A stretch of 64,000 nucleotides of DNA from Kluyveromyces lactis (Eukaryota > Ascomycota > Saccharomycetes > Saccharomycetales > Saccharomycetaceae): NCBI RefSeq assembly GCF_000002515.2, contig NC_006040.1, positions 1,240,001 through 1,304,000 of the forward strand. The letters are read 5' to 3'. Position numbers and translations under genes: made by a program. This document shows, piece after piece, positions 50,201 to 60,223 of this stretch (the stretch's first letter is position 1; every line of letters begins with the position of its first letter). A model generated the notes under the pieces. It was not told the DNA's origin. It did no database searches and was given only the letters and a program-made list of their open reading frames with translations.

Positions 50201-51412
50201 AACTTGTTAATGTCCGCTATCAAGAGAAACTATGATAGATTGCATTTCCAGAGTAAGTCGAAGAAAAACAATAGATTCACTTGGAAAATTGGTGCAGATG
50301 AGTTGATATGGGAATTGTTTGATGAGAGTAAACAAAGCTTTGTAGTTTTTGGTCTAGGAGCCTCTCATTTCTTAAGATCAGAGACGTACTATGGCTCTAC
50401 AAGCAATAAGATCAGTATTTCTACCCTTCAATGCTATAACTTGCAACAAAAACCTATATATAAAGAGTTGTTAGGTCCGTTTGAGAGTCATCCAAAGTTC
50501 GATCATACTAAGCCTTTCATCGAGATCAAGTGGAATATGGGTGTTCCAATCGGTGGTATTTCAAACTTACTTGAGCTGAATCTTCTTTCACAACCCATCA
50601 TTTTCAAAATGGATTTTAGAACGTCTGAAAAATTGATGTCTTACTTATTCCCTAAGTATAAATCCACACCGAGCGACAACAGTTCTATAATTCGCCAATC
50701 AATCGATATCTCGGATAGCGAATCTCAAGTGTTGTCTCGGAAACCATCTATTCTCAGTAACTCGACAGGCAACTCGGTTAGATCTCCAATGACAAGAAGA
50801 ATGATATTGACCGACTGGGATATGCAATCTTTTACAAAAGTCTTAGATAAAAGTAATTTGAAGGGTGAAGCAAAACATTTATATGACCCTGAATATGAAA
50901 TGGATGAAATGGTGAAGAGATCTAGTAAGTATTTCAATGTTGCTAAAATCTCAGTTAATGGTTTGATAATGTCCGTCAGCTATAAAGGCTCCAGGAGTGT
51001 AATAACAAATGTTGATAATTTAATCGTGAAAGTGCCTACTATTCAATACACCAACAAATTATGGTCATCTGAGGAACTTATAGCCTCATTCAAGAAGGAT
51101 ATCGTGAAAGTTGTGTTACAACACACTGGTAATATTATAGGTAACAAGTTTGTGCCACACAAAAATGAAAACAAATATGAGCCATTGAAACAAATTTCTA
51201 ACTTGATAAGACCAGAATTACAAAAGATTCAAAAGAAAAGTTCAGCATCGTTGCCAACACTATCCAGAAGAACTTCTAAAGTACCTTCAAAAACACAAGA
51301 ATCAGATAAGATCCCTGACCAAGAAACAACGACATCCGCTCGTGCCGCAATAGATACAGTTCCAGAAACGTACGATGTCGAAGAATTCTTTCCCGCAGAG
51401 ACAAACACATAA
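44273..51412 (+). CDS. Bridge-like lipid transfer protein of the Hobbit/FMP27 family (YPR117W)
   Basis: The 2379-residue protein corresponds to S. cerevisiae YPR117W (2489), paralogue of FMP27 (YLR454W). An N-terminal membrane anchor (about 10-45) is followed by a very long beta-rich groove built of repeating units, which carries lipids between ER and plasma membrane in this family. The family's named blocks are clear: GFWDK at 1085-1089 and WPPW at 1820-1823. A coiled segment (about 1505-1570) lies between them and a disordered basic tail follows (about 2300-2379). It appears whole, with no frame break over 7.1 kb. Confidence 0.94.
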   Translation: MGYDIISLLFNGIKSILALMTILFVTQQIIFNLALLYFNARIVISKLQIGFLFGRSIYWLHLIYKGYSFKVRKVLLLSLFSKIECWDVNVVCEFEEHIPKEISDNQDISLLIPISLSRWKVLCKLMPIELRLVNVNFSLPTVNFLTDLAVLKLEYSFETDRVMLVAFFHSIKLGKVASLSQLELSSHFHCVHDDAGLKLHRWTSGVNIGGLKLDTTVREKMYRPIGKTRSSEKTIRRYKKFLETLELFTVQLENTKVFLPNDQSCFVSNASLHMNPSRELDSSVENYNIHNLTISINSLVYTLIAGEDIRIPVVNVLLTCDVIEFAEQDFNVQSFTGSCTVNIIDPRVTLSLCNLRDLFLKTQTSADTKNTPNQLELPPIILKIIISNSNLLLKEDTKNYYHLISDSISSELNLQSLVPSAYKNDTTDLYNTLSSTVKLERFTVIYNLPSKGERRKHQLISFEKWHFVCDRYGSNPDTVASTLHNIQVNLDELVVIDGLLKVVKSFTPAEPKETLQPSQGTNHRFSSYQLQIEAKGLCFTLSAKDYLPSNMPNIDHSIVPLRDGTYKIGLEVDQSHMLLSGNSSHATFTELRLYKSSSDFEKSYSNDIIFLDRLEINPSSTAIVIDIPKMKYEFDINLLWFWFYFKHSVINRFKSFKTEKRASHSSNRPIEININNFFTVLKLPQNMTLLLFLTNMKYTSGAHSGFSVEDLDLLVKSVYTKNHAVYVPLLKMALIKLYNSKQDGYQLSSESMTLKMEYHFRFYTIVDTISTTVKAFKQLRSAFNHLDSFNILYPKADPPIIMKHINVKTKTLTITVNEDLFEQELGLIYKVGVLEQRERLEKLTLFLSSDKLAGTEEYLNQQYTRLYENFSTSWIARYRVAKRKFHGAESYAVNNTILDYEFSTFSVDNDVNSLKISIEDVDLKLQPPSFPLERYSEFLYKHGKGMPLDTKYSTNVPVGINLETKNFSFLLRDYSLPALFFPNTNVTGDIIFAEALGSSKSWRPIFVPFSTLSADHKELPDSIFGSDIIRTLTPIKTFMDIRFTIDSDTPTQITWGKSLQPGYQSVMLWFDFLTKPPMDPSPKVGFWDKIRLLFHGKLEFQWLSNSSMHLNFKGSSDPYSIADVGAGMTFAWSGDTKMTINGSERPDGFLEIKSTKFQMGVRDFSSSNNFDKVIMNLFGKVTWKMGMLFEAGDSKMVGYEPRSRRLKPHYEVELVHPNHVTDISNHDSYKGYRTDFIHLSFGVYSDDVAHAKNSVHLAPETLSHFLAWWRLFSTYTSGPIRQGPLFPDLIQNGKKFGKSLFTVKYQLSLAPLEITHVHRHADSQLDLKQNNNIAFTGLKASLASLKLDLHQKRVKLVSQNDILQISRPVWKFTMNLAELDFIDADIRVLFAVFDQEAVEELLAKTLGLSHEDGDERKPNKQRSDYTHSSWFDKEDYIDLHQIQLLSLVPMKFSAIPFIHSPRITYFRNIEEQGLDLDYPFGDENVHDCYLGQTHPEVTQRKLAEDREFQLNEQIALVQSNVDSLNEKLMDGNPLTSEQLETLQEQENSLHHLKRSLHLIHQMLKDLEISENANMQDPNTDIESSLAESEFVRSYLPKNGVELFRMNTIDSFVKLKQFGDIDNESSFDNRFVFHNVLIKIDKNIRDHLINYTNSIATRRQYQFFISHKAIILLDELLKSRFQKTFITEPKLSQDSESSSLSNKELLEVFQDFIREVTEGFSAFDNYSIRLISPQVQITSNTEPTNAILIVSRDIELSIIDVHSTKGIKGESLGVNTLMETRYCFNFSDSQFFILEKSDTNQWYHMVSHSNTYGILDSDLAWPPWLPLEASYSSDFLTSNLFLHRNDMFITFTKPNPLFFNNESKSIHGNESHFHVGFPKLYLTSTSEQYSSIFNIVEDLLSFGADKDKKIDKLTQVFLADEIKFNLGKLDTKDVESLQRKIRTLKHLDSYTRFHDPQAYSKSSQDILVEFQTTKLQLNLLMSAIKRNYDRLHFQSKSKKNNRFTWKIGADELIWELFDESKQSFVVFGLGASHFLRSETYYGSTSNKISISTLQCYNLQQKPIYKELLGPFESHPKFDHTKPFIEIKWNMGVPIGGISNLLELNLLSQPIIFKMDFRTSEKLMSYLFPKYKSTPSDNSSIIRQSIDISDSESQVLSRKPSILSNSTGNSVRSPMTRRMILTDWDMQSFTKVLDKSNLKGEAKHLYDPEYEMDEMVKRSSKYFNVAKISVNGLIMSVSYKGSRSVITNVDNLIVKVPTIQYTNKLWSSEELIASFKKDIVKVVLQHTGNIIGNKFVPHKNENKYEPLKQISNLIRPELQKIQKKSSASLPTLSRRTSKVPSKTQESDKIPDQETTTSARAAIDTVPETYDVEEFFPAETNT

Positions 51413-51871
51413 GATGGACATATGACATAAACGATTTAATCCCATCCTTTTTAATGACCAGATATGTACACGAATATGTAATTTCTTACTTATGATAGAT
51501 GATTTACTCATGCATTTCAATTCTAATTCTAGCTCCAATTCCTGATATATATAGCACGATTATTACCATTTATACATAATACGAAACTGATGGTAATGAT
51601 AGATGCTGTGTGTAATCGTTATAGATTACGGATCTTAGTGCGTAATGGGGTCACTCAGTGTCGTTAGTACCTTCTGAATGCTCTTTGTAGATCATTTTGA
51701 CGTTACCCGGTTTTCATATTGTTGTGTTATAATCAAGCCAACTCTGTTAAACATTGTAACATGCGCATTATATGAAGAATGTGGTATCATTAAGAGAGTA
51801 ATAAAGCATAACAGCCAGGTGCAATTGCTTCAGCTATTAAATCTAGGGTGTCAATTGGGCAGTATTAAATC
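51413..51871. promoter_or_regulatory. YPR117W homologue-MDR1 intergenic region with Reb1 site
   Basis: TTACCCG (51713-51719) is a consensus Reb1 site about 155 bp before MDR1, where Reb1 usually sets a nucleosome-free promoter. No ORF with an ATG head or RNA gene is recognised. Confidence 0.5.
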
Positions 51872-54706
51872 ATGTCCTTTTTTGATACGCTTCGAAATAC
51901 AGCGAACTCGGTAAAGGAGAAGTTTGCAGATAACTCTTCGCCGAAATTAACAAGAGATGAGAGGTTTAGACTAGACTATAAGTTGCCCAGTACTGAATAT
52001 ATATTAGATGATACCAGTGCAGAGATCTCTATGTTGAGTCCGTATAAAAATGTGAATCGTAAATCAGCAACGTCAAGGGAAAAGCCAGTTGAAAATACAT
52101 ATGTTTATTCGGGGAGACTATTTTTAACTCCGCATTTCCTAGTCTTTAGGGATTCATTTGACCACATGAGCTGCGTTATGGTCTTGAATATATCTACCAT
52201 TAAAAGGGTTGAGCGTGCTAATATAGCTTCTTACGCTTTTTCTTTGCAAGTGACGTTGCTTTCTGGAGCTCGATTGATAATTCAATTTATCGGATTAAGG
52301 TACAGGTCGGAAGAGTTCTCACATAAGCTCAAAATGCAATTGAGAGATAATATACCACAGACGAAGAACATGCCAGCATTCTTAGGCACGCTATATTCAG
52401 AATATATCATTGAAAAAAACATAGATAAGAACCGTGAGTTGCAACCACCGTCACTAGGATTGGGACAAATATATAAATACCCTGGTGATCCAGCACTTCA
52501 AAAGGAAAAGGCTAAATTAAGGCTATGGTTTGAGTATTTCAAATCCAACGGTATGAATCTCTCGCTCTTGAGGCATCCAGCTTTTTATAAATTGATAAGA
52601 GTTGGAATACCTAATAGATTAAGGGGAGAGATATGGGAACTATGTTCTGGTTCAATGTACGAAAGGTTCATGAATAAGGATTTGTACCAAAAACTTCTGG
52701 AAGACCATAAGGGAGAAAACTCACAGGCCATTGAAGAAATCGAAAAGGACTTGAACAGGTCTTTGCCTGATTATGCAGCATATCAAGATCCAGAAGGTAT
52801 AGACAAATTGAGAAATGTTCTTGTAGCATATTCTTGGAAAAATCCGGACGTCGGATACTGCCAAGCAATGAATATTGTTGTCGCTGTCTTGTTGATATTT
52901 ATGAGTGAAGAGCAAGCATTTTGGTCACTATGTAATCTTTGTGACCTTTACGTTCCAGGGTACTATTCAAAGACAATGTATGGAACTCTATTAGATCAAC
53001 GAGTATTTGAATCATTTGTCGAATCTAAGATGCCAGTAATGTGGAATCATATTGCCAAGTATGATATCCAACTATCTGTGGTATCCTTACCTTGGTTCTT
53101 ATCTTTATTCTTCATTGCAATGCCTCTTCAATTTGCCTTCAGAATAATGGATATTTTCTTCGTGAACGGCCCGAAGACTTTGTTCCAAGTAGCGTTGGCT
53201 ATTTTGAAAGTCAATGCAGATGATTTACTTGAAGTTGATGATGACGGTATGTTTATTGCCATCTTGAAGAGTTACTTCCAAAGACTAGACGACAGCGCAC
53301 ACCCAGAATCTAGCGATGTTAAATATAGGCAAATCACAAAGTTCCAGGAACTTCTTGTCGTTGCGTTCAAGGAGTTTGATATTATTACAGAGGAACTTGT
53401 GGAAACAGAAAGAAACAAGTATAAGAAGGGTATATTGCACGATATTGAATCCTTTGCAAAGAGAACGCAACTAAGAAACGTGTCAAAGGCCGTTCATCTC
53501 AGCCAGAATGAAGTCTCTAACATATATGACATTTATTACCAGAGTATAGACTCTTACAGAATTAGTATGGGAACAGGTTCCTCAAAAATGGACTTTACAT
53601 CATTTGTTCAATTCCTTGCAAAGATATGCGATTGGTGTAAATCAAGTTCAAGTGACCTTGACCATAGGTTCAGGAAACAACGTAATGATTTTTTGAAGAG
53701 GTTGTTCAAAAGTTGGGATAAAGGAAACTTTGGTGAGCTAACGTTGAATGATGTTGTCTCTGGCCTAGACAAAATGAAGACAGAAGATATAATGGAATCC
53801 ATGAACAACTTCTTCCAGCTTTACGACGATCAGCAGACGGGCAAAATTCAAAGAGAACAAATCTTGAAAATGTCAGAAGACTTACTATTCCTAACTGAAC
53901 CATGGAAATCTGGTCGTTGTATTGATCTTCTGACCCAAACATCGATAGAAAACGATATCGCGGAAAGCATCGTGAAGAAAAACGGCGGAAGAGTTGTTAC
54001 TTTAGAGGAGATTGAGTTACCGAAGGGCGTCGTTATCGATGACGAGAAATATAAAGCTGAACAATCTGAAAGGTATTTGCATGCCGCCAGTAATTTCTTA
54101 CAAAGATGCTTCGAATATGCCCAGCCATTGGAACAAGAGGTACCCATCGATCTGTTAGACCTATCTGACGATACAGACAACGAAGAAAAGAAAAAGAACA
54201 ACGAGAAGAGATGGAATAGTCTAAAGGCTAATGTCGCATTAAACCCAAATACCCCATGTACTCTTGATCTGGCAACGTTCCGAATGCTTGTCTTAGCCGA
54301 TGAAACATATGAGCAATTTTTTGCTAACACCCTAAGGAACTCTATTCACGTAGATGAGCAGGTGAACGCGCTGGAAAGTCGCTCGAAGGCATTGAGGAAC
54401 GTATTTGACGGATTAATCGCTGATGGTAGAAGAGTTGCCAATCAAGTACGGCGTAGAGTGGACTCTGTTGCCACTCAGCAGTCGGAATCGCCAAGTCAAG
54501 ATAAACAAATTGACCTAGACGACTTTAGCACTGACCATGGCGATGAGAGCATGGAATTATTACACTCCGATTATAGAGATTTAATGGATATGGATGACGA
54601 CGAAATGCACTCGGATCATAAAAAACTAAATTCATTTGATCTAGACCAATCTACTCACCCAGACAACCATCAGGGGAAAAAAGATCTGATCGAATTTGAG
54701 ACATAA
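51872..54706 (+). CDS. MDR1: Rab GTPase-activating protein Mdr1/Gyp2
   Basis: The 944-residue TBC protein (950 in S. cerevisiae, YGR100W) stimulates GTP hydrolysis on Ypt6 and related Rabs at the Golgi. Order of parts: GRAM domain (about 60-150, [14 protein letters not shown]), TBC domain (about 245-475) with [10 protein letters not shown], arginine finger Arg296 in IEKDLNRS and glutamine finger Gln331 in YCQAMN, then EF-hand-like repeats (about 560-680) and an acidic tail with many Asp/His. Both catalytic fingers are present, so the enzyme should be active. The name is unrelated to multidrug resistance. Confidence 0.94.
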   Translation: MSFFDTLRNTANSVKEKFADNSSPKLTRDERFRLDYKLPSTEYILDDTSAEISMLSPYKNVNRKSATSREKPVENTYVYSGRLFLTPHFLVFRDSFDHMSCVMVLNISTIKRVERANIASYAFSLQVTLLSGARLIIQFIGLRYRSEEFSHKLKMQLRDNIPQTKNMPAFLGTLYSEYIIEKNIDKNRELQPPSLGLGQIYKYPGDPALQKEKAKLRLWFEYFKSNGMNLSLLRHPAFYKLIRVGIPNRLRGEIWELCSGSMYERFMNKDLYQKLLEDHKGENSQAIEEIEKDLNRSLPDYAAYQDPEGIDKLRNVLVAYSWKNPDVGYCQAMNIVVAVLLIFMSEEQAFWSLCNLCDLYVPGYYSKTMYGTLLDQRVFESFVESKMPVMWNHIAKYDIQLSVVSLPWFLSLFFIAMPLQFAFRIMDIFFVNGPKTLFQVALAILKVNADDLLEVDDDGMFIAILKSYFQRLDDSAHPESSDVKYRQITKFQELLVVAFKEFDIITEELVETERNKYKKGILHDIESFAKRTQLRNVSKAVHLSQNEVSNIYDIYYQSIDSYRISMGTGSSKMDFTSFVQFLAKICDWCKSSSSDLDHRFRKQRNDFLKRLFKSWDKGNFGELTLNDVVSGLDKMKTEDIMESMNNFFQLYDDQQTGKIQREQILKMSEDLLFLTEPWKSGRCIDLLTQTSIENDIAESIVKKNGGRVVTLEEIELPKGVVIDDEKYKAEQSERYLHAASNFLQRCFEYAQPLEQEVPIDLLDLSDDTDNEEKKKNNEKRWNSLKANVALNPNTPCTLDLATFRMLVLADETYEQFFANTLRNSIHVDEQVNALESRSKALRNVFDGLIADGRRVANQVRRRVDSVATQQSESPSQDKQIDLDDFSTDHGDESMELLHSDYRDLMDMDDDEMHSDHKKLNSFDLDQSTHPDNHQGKKDLIEFET

Positions 54707-54982
54707 GCGCTGTTAATCCGGCTCTTCGTATATAGTTCTATATATTATGTCTATAATGTATTTTGGCAATCGGAGCTCATTACATATTGCCATAACTCAA
54801 GAAAAATTCAATATTTGAACTTCTTTGCAAATTATATTCATTCATTAGAGAAACAGAGGTTTTGAAAGCATATTCTCTACTTCAAAGGTCCAATCGACAC
54901 CAGGAGTTGGACTTCAAATTAAGAACTTATTCTACTGCTATAGGGTTGTTTTCTGCTTATTATAATCTGACTTCTATCAAGA

Positions 54983-56014
54983 ATGAGTGGTATTATGAAC
55001 AAGTTTGCTCGGAATTGTGGCAAACAGTTCTTTCTCAGCAATGCAATTCATCTGCAAGCTCCTAAGATAGCAGCTCCGCTTTCGCTGCTGACACCTTTAA
55101 AATCGTCATTATTTATGCTCGGAAAGGGAACCAGTAATTTTAATGCCCTTTTCAAGCCACGCTCCCGATTCTTTACTACCACTTCTAATGCAAAGATTAA
55201 TCTTAGGGATATGTTCAATGGATCGCAAAGCCGATACACCAGGCTTAACAGATTTCAACAGTATAATAGAGGTTCAGGTAACTCCAGCGAATTGATCAAA
55301 CTTACTTTATATGGTGTACTCTTCATGGGTGGTACTTTGATGTTGGCTCCATACCTTTTCCAGATCCCTCCATTCTCATATTTCAAGAGACACCCGACCC
55401 ATTTACCATACGCCATCATTGGTATTAATCTGGCCGTCTTTGGGTTATGGCAATTGCCAAGGTTTTGGGGACCACTACAAAGATATGCGCTTTTGCAAAA
55501 AGATCACATTTATTCCAAATGGTCTTTACTAGGTAGTGCATTCTCTCATCAGGAATTTTGGCATTTAGGTATGAACATGATATGTTTGTTCTCCTTCGGT
55601 ACCAGTTTAGTCACGATGTTGGGACCTGGAAATTTCACCAGTCTCTATCTTAACAGTGCTATTGCTGGTTCCCTTTTCTCTCTATGGTACCCCAGGTTTG
55701 CTAAAATTGCTATGATGGGTCCTAGTTTGGGAGCATCCGGAGCTCTTTTCGGATTATTCGGTTGTTTCTCGTACTTGATTCCAAACGCTAAGATGATGTT
55801 CTTCATCTTTCCGGTGCCATTCGGTGCATGGTTCACATTCCTTGGATTAGTGACATGGAACGTCGTAGGATGCGCATTGAGATGGGGGTCATTCGATTAT
55901 GCAGCACATTTAGGTGGTTCTGCGATGGGTGTATTGTACGGATGGCTAGTTGCGAAGTCTATCCAGAAACAAAGAGAGAAAAGGTTATCCCTTGGAGTAT
56001 TCCCAAGATTCTGA
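54983..56014 (+). CDS. PCP1: Mitochondrial rhomboid protease Pcp1
   Basis: The 343-residue inner-membrane serine protease (346 in S. cerevisiae, YGR101W) processes Mgm1 and cytochrome c peroxidase. The N-terminal 75 residues are basic and Ser/Thr-rich (presequence, SRFFTTTS near 71-78). About seven membrane helices follow. The rhomboid dyad is intact: Ser252 in GASGALFG and His309 in YAAHLGGS, at nearly the same numbers as Ser256 and His313 in S. cerevisiae. It lies 276 bp after MDR1. Confidence 0.95.
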   Translation: MSGIMNKFARNCGKQFFLSNAIHLQAPKIAAPLSLLTPLKSSLFMLGKGTSNFNALFKPRSRFFTTTSNAKINLRDMFNGSQSRYTRLNRFQQYNRGSGNSSELIKLTLYGVLFMGGTLMLAPYLFQIPPFSYFKRHPTHLPYAIIGINLAVFGLWQLPRFWGPLQRYALLQKDHIYSKWSLLGSAFSHQEFWHLGMNMICLFSFGTSLVTMLGPGNFTSLYLNSAIAGSLFSLWYPRFAKIAMMGPSLGASGALFGLFGCFSYLIPNAKMMFFIFPVPFGAWFTFLGLVTWNVVGCALRWGSFDYAAHLGGSAMGVLYGWLVAKSIQKQREKRLSLGVFPRF

Positions 56015-56104
56015 GTTATACTTACCATCTTTTTACTTCTTCTACCTCTGTAAATAGTACATATGAGTTAAAATAAAGGGCTATTTCGTCCCAACCCTGA
56101 ATAT

Positions 56105-56629
56105 TCAATCTCTTCCCTTAAGTAGGCCTTCCCTTAAGATGAAAAACCCATCTCTTTTCACTGCAGCGGTTTTGGTAGGATCCCATGATCCGCTTATTTC
56201 GCCCAATGAGTCCGATTTCTGCTGGCTTGCAATCCCTTTGATTAATCCCTCGTAATCCAACGGAGTTGGATTCCTTTCTATAATTCTTGCATGGTTTGGA
56301 TTTATATTTTCGTCAACAGGAAGATTATGCAAACGGTTGATGAACGAAAGTTGGTTCGCAAGCCTGATTTGAATCTGGTCTATATTCTTTATTGGAAGTC
56401 CGGAAATCTTTAACAATCTCACCACAGTTTCTTCTGATGGAATCAATTTCTCATCTACCGATGAGGGAACATATTCTCGTACATCCCATGTACTCTTACT
56501 CAAAAATTCTTCAACCTCTTTATCGCTGGTAAATTTCGGTCCTATCGTGGAGCCACTCAAATTCTGACCACATTTACCACTGGAGAAACGAATGCCGTGG
56601 ATTGCTTTTCTTCTTAAAGCAAGAAGCAT
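56105..56629 (-). CDS. GTF1: Mitochondrial GatFAB amidotransferase subunit F
   Basis: The 174-residue protein (183 in S. cerevisiae, YGR102C) is the fungal-specific third subunit of the GatFAB complex, which converts Glu-tRNA(Gln) to Gln-tRNA(Gln) in mitochondria. The basic head MLLALRRKAIHGIRFSS is a good presequence with an R-F-S-type cleavage site. The GatF body contains TWDVREYVP (about 49-57) and LLKISGLPI (about 72-80). It converges on PCP1 with a 90-bp gap. Confidence 0.88.
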   Translation of the reverse strand: MLLALRRKAIHGIRFSSGKCGQNLSGSTIGPKFTSDKEVEEFLSKSTWDVREYVPSSVDEKLIPSEETVVRLLKISGLPIKNIDQIQIRLANQLSFINRLHNLPVDENINPNHARIIERNPTPLDYEGLIKGIASQQKSDSLGEISGSWDPTKTAAVKRDGFFILREGLLKGRD

Positions 56630-57154
56630 TGTTATTGGTATGAGATGTTTGAGATATACAGGTGAGAGCCCGGGAATATACCAGTCACAACGTTTTTATC
56701 CTCTTCAAATTTAAAAGTCAGAATAAGGAACCTTTCTTTACATTTCCGACGTGCAAGCTGTAATTAAACATTTTAATGATCACGTGAATAAATTCAGAAA
56801 CTCATCTTGTACGGTTTTGATATTGTGCCCCAAATATTCCCCTTTTGGGATGTAGTCAACTTAAGTCTGAATATTTGTATCACGTGATTGATAATTTCTT
56901 TTTCAATTTCTGAAAATTTTCGTTTTCGAGATGCGATGAGATGCGATGAGCTTCAAATACAAATTGCACATACATCACTTATTATACGTACAATGAATGA
57001 TTGAATAGACAATTGCTATCTCGATAGCTTGTCTTTGGTGGTTCTAGTTAAGTTATAAAGTGATTCAATTTGATAAGCTAGAGTAATCTTCCAGGTTCAG
57101 GTTTAAAAGATAGCTAACTAACTAGACAAGGAGAGATACTTTTTTTTGTTCAAG
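56630..57154 (+). promoter_or_regulatory. GTF1-NOP7 divergent promoter with RRPE, tandem PAC and two CACGTG sites
   Basis: Two CACGTG sites lie exactly 100 bp apart (56781-56786 and 56881-56886). RRPE TGAAAATTTT is at 56911-56920, and two PAC motifs stand head to tail with a 10-bp period (GCGATGAGAT 56933-56942, GCGATGAGCT 56943-56952), about 200 bp before NOP7. The CACGTG sites could serve GTF1, NOP7 or both. Confidence 0.75.
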
Positions 57155-58972
57155 ATGAGAATTAAGAAGAGAAATACCAGAGGTAATGCTAGAAACTTCA
57201 TTACCAGGTCTCAGGCCGTTCGTAAACTACAGATCTCTTTAGCTGATTTTAGAAGATTGTGTATCTTCAAGGGTATTTACCCCAGAGAACCTAGGAATAA
57301 GAAGAAGGCTAATAAAGGATCTACGGCTCCTACCACTTTCTATTATTATAAGGATATTCAGTATTTGATGCATGAGCCTGTATTGGCCAAGTTCAGAGAA
57401 CATAAGACTTTTGCTAAAAAGTTGACTAAGGCTCTAGGGAGAGGAGAAGTGTCAGCAGCTAAGAGATTGGAAGAGAACAGACCTAACTATCAATTAGATA
57501 ATATCATCAAGGAACGTTATCCATCTTTTGCTGATGCCTTGAGAGATGTGGACGATGCCTTGAACATGTTGTTCTTGTTCGCCAACTTGCCAGCTACCGA
57601 TCAAGTGTCTTCTAGAATCACACAAAGTGCACAGCAAATGTGTGATCAATGGTCTGCATACATTGCCAAGGAAAGATGCGTACGTAAGGTATTTGTTTCC
57701 ATCAAGGGTGTTTATTACCAAGCCAGTGTAAAAGGTGAAGATGTCAGATGGTTGGTACCATACAAGTTCCCTGAAAATATTCCAAGCGATGTCGATTTCA
57801 GGATCATGTTAACTTTCTTGGAGTTTTACTCTACTTTGTTGCATTTCGTTTTGTTCAAGTTGTACACAGATGCCGGTTTGGTATATCCTCCGAAGTTGGA
57901 TATTAAGAAGAACAAGCTGATCGGGGGATTAAGTGCATACATCTTGGAATCTAATGATGAGAAGAGTTCGTTGGCTGTGAAACCAAAGGAGCTATCGGAA
58001 AACGTTGAAGTTCAGGAATTGGGAGCTAATACCTTAAAGACCGCTTTGAAGGCAGACTCTAATGAACATGACGAAGAGGAACAAGACCAAGACCAAGAAC
58101 AAAATGTGGAAGACGTTGAATTGGATAAATTTGAAGATACTAATAAGAACCAAGGTGACCAGTTAGAACAACCTTCTAAATTCGATTCTCCTGTTGCTAC
58201 TTTGTTCTCGGAATTTGTATTTTACGTTGGCAGAGAAGTTCCATTGGATATCGTAGAATTTTTGATTCTATCATGCGGTGGTTCTGCCGTCAGCGAAGCT
58301 ACATTGGATCAACTCACTGATAAACAAGACATAGATTTATCCAAGGTCACACATCAAATTGTCGATAGACCTGTATTAAAGAACAAGGTCGCCAATAGAA
58401 CATACGTTCAACCTCAATGGATTTTTGATTCTATCAATAAATGTGAATTGGTTCCAGCAAACTTATACTTACCAGGTGAACCACTCCCACCTCATTTGTC
58501 ACCATGGGGTGATTCTACGGGCTACGATCCAACCGCTGAAAATGACGAAGATGTCGAGGGAAGCGATGCTGAAGAAATCGACGAAAGTGCAGACGAGGAT
58601 GCAGAAAGTGAAGAAGTCGAAGAAGATGATACTGCAGCTGTTGCCTTGAATGAAGATGACGAAGATGACGAAGATGAGCTAAGGCAACAAAAGGAATTGG
58701 AGTTAGAAGCTCAAGGTATCTCGTACTCTGAGGCTAAGGATGTCATTGACAGTGAAAGTTCTGATAAGAAGAAGAAGAAGAAGAGAAAGGCCACTGAAGA
58801 AGAGGAAGAAAAGGATTTGAAATTGATCATGATGAGTAACAAGCAGCGTAAGTTGTACAAGAAGATGAAGTACTCCAACGAGAAGAAAGACGAAAAGATT
58901 GAACAACTAAAACAAAAGAAGAAGCAAATCGCAAAGACCAAAGCTAAGCTGGCAAAACTTGACAAGAAATAA
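57155..58972 (+). CDS. NOP7: Pescadillo homologue Nop7
   Basis: The product has 605 residues from ATG 57155 ([15 protein letters not shown]), the same start and length as S. cerevisiae Nop7 (605, YGR103W); the in-frame codons before it begin with TTG. With Erb1 and Ytm1 it forms the PeBoW complex of 60S subunit assembly. The Pescadillo N-terminal domain (1-270) is highly conserved. A BRCT domain lies at about 348-435 ([14 protein letters not shown]...PQWIFDSIN). Then come a strongly acidic stretch (about 465-515) and a Lys-rich coiled tail. The acidic linker at about 300-335 varies between species. Confidence 0.97.
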   Translation: MRIKKRNTRGNARNFITRSQAVRKLQISLADFRRLCIFKGIYPREPRNKKKANKGSTAPTTFYYYKDIQYLMHEPVLAKFREHKTFAKKLTKALGRGEVSAAKRLEENRPNYQLDNIIKERYPSFADALRDVDDALNMLFLFANLPATDQVSSRITQSAQQMCDQWSAYIAKERCVRKVFVSIKGVYYQASVKGEDVRWLVPYKFPENIPSDVDFRIMLTFLEFYSTLLHFVLFKLYTDAGLVYPPKLDIKKNKLIGGLSAYILESNDEKSSLAVKPKELSENVEVQELGANTLKTALKADSNEHDEEEQDQDQEQNVEDVELDKFEDTNKNQGDQLEQPSKFDSPVATLFSEFVFYVGREVPLDIVEFLILSCGGSAVSEATLDQLTDKQDIDLSKVTHQIVDRPVLKNKVANRTYVQPQWIFDSINKCELVPANLYLPGEPLPPHLSPWGDSTGYDPTAENDEDVEGSDAEEIDESADEDAESEEVEEDDTAAVALNEDDEDDEDELRQQKELELEAQGISYSEAKDVIDSESSDKKKKKKRKATEEEEEKDLKLIMMSNKQRKLYKKMKYSNEKKDEKIEQLKQKKKQIAKTKAKLAKLDKK

Positions 58973-59226
58973 ACACATGTTTTTCCAGCCAACATCTAGT
59001 ATCGTCCTGTCTTCATTTCTTATTTCACATACACAACGTTAAAGAAGGAAAGCCAAATAACATTCCTGGGCTTAGGAAAAAATATAAAAACCTTTCTGAA
59101 CCGTTTGCTTAAAATCTGTAGATTAAGCGTCAAACTCAAGCATATATATATTAGAATCACCATATGTACACTACCAACACTCCTTAAAACATTTTTCTTT
59201 GCGATCGATGAAGAGTTTATTTTCTT

Positions 59227-59994
59227 TTAATCCAAGTGGTTTAACCTGGTATCCATGCATTTCCTATCAGGAATATCCAACTCGATATAATCTCGTAAAT
59301 CGGTCTTTAATTTCAAAAGAAGTTGGCTACCATTATTAAGGGACTCGATATCTGTGCTTTTATTCACATTATACATTGCCTTGATCATAAACCCATCTTT
59401 TGTGATTAATTTCATTGATACCTCTTGATCCTTCTGTACAACTTGCCATACTTTATAGATTTCCATTACCACGCCACTTAGGAACTGGAACTTGACGCCG
59501 ACGTTGATATACTGGAAGTCATTTACGTATCCCAATTCATCGATAAATGAAGATACTGATCCACTACTGCTCTGTATCACTGATTCATGGATAGTCTGAC
59601 TCGAAAGTTTTCTGTTGTTTCCTGCAGCAGGTATATCTGATATTTGGAAGGCCCAATTGGTCTTGTTGTTACTATCGATATCCTGAATATAACTTTTCAC
59701 ATTGAAGGATTCGATGTCATCGTTACTCAACTTTTCCATGAAATGGTAGTTTAACTCCGCACCATTACCTAACTTTGACAGCGGGACCGCTGTACTTAGT
59801 TTAACTCTAGTTTGTTCCACCAATTGGTTTTTAGCATTAACTTTTTCGATTTGTAGAGAGGGATTTGGCTTGTAAATCTTGTTGAAATTGGCAAAGAGTC
59901 TCGGTCTATTACTGGATAATATTGTTAACGTCTCGACACTTAACGGGTAAGATTCATCTTCAATTGCGGAAAATAATGCTAGTTGCTGTACCAT
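59227..59994 (-). CDS. SRB5: Mediator head subunit Srb5/Med18
   Basis: The 255-residue subunit (307 in S. cerevisiae, YGR104C) forms the movable jaw of the Mediator head with Srb2/Med20. The Med18 beta-barrel region is recognisable, with KFQFLSGVVMEIYKVW at about 165-180 and KAMYNVNKSTDIESL at about 203-217. The protein is shorter than its S. cerevisiae counterpart, mainly in the middle linker. It converges on NOP7 and diverges from VMA21. Confidence 0.9.
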   Translation of the reverse strand: MVQQLALFSAIEDESYPLSVETLTILSSNRPRLFANFNKIYKPNPSLQIEKVNAKNQLVEQTRVKLSTAVPLSKLGNGAELNYHFMEKLSNDDIESFNVKSYIQDIDSNNKTNWAFQISDIPAAGNNRKLSSQTIHESVIQSSSGSVSSFIDELGYVNDFQYINVGVKFQFLSGVVMEIYKVWQVVQKDQEVSMKLITKDGFMIKAMYNVNKSTDIESLNNGSQLLLKLKTDLRDYIELDIPDRKCMDTRLNHLD

Positions 59995-60223
59995 GTTTGA
60001 GAATCGTACACTCCTGGTATTCGTAGCTCAAGATAGGGCGATGCGTCTACTAGATAAGAACTTGTCGGCATTTCTTATAAAAGTGCTAAAGTATTTGAAT
60101 TGAAATATTTAATTGTAAGTTTTAAAGGTTTTTGATATAAAATGAAGAAACCAATCAATAGTTGACAAAGCCACATAGTTTGAACAAGTCTTCGTCATTA
60201 CCTAAGAATCCAATACTGAAAAT

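Noticed and set aside
53848-54330. 160-codon antisense frame within MDR1
   Set aside because: Low-complexity Ser/Phe-rich shadow of the MDR1 coding strand.
56828-56850. Short inverted repeat CCCAAA...TTTGGG before NOP7 as a structured RNA or terminator
   Set aside because: Only six base pairs around an eight-base loop in a promoter zone; likely chance.
58711-58995. Phe/Ser/Leu-rich antisense frame within NOP7
   Set aside because: Complement of the Lys/Glu-rich NOP7 tail.
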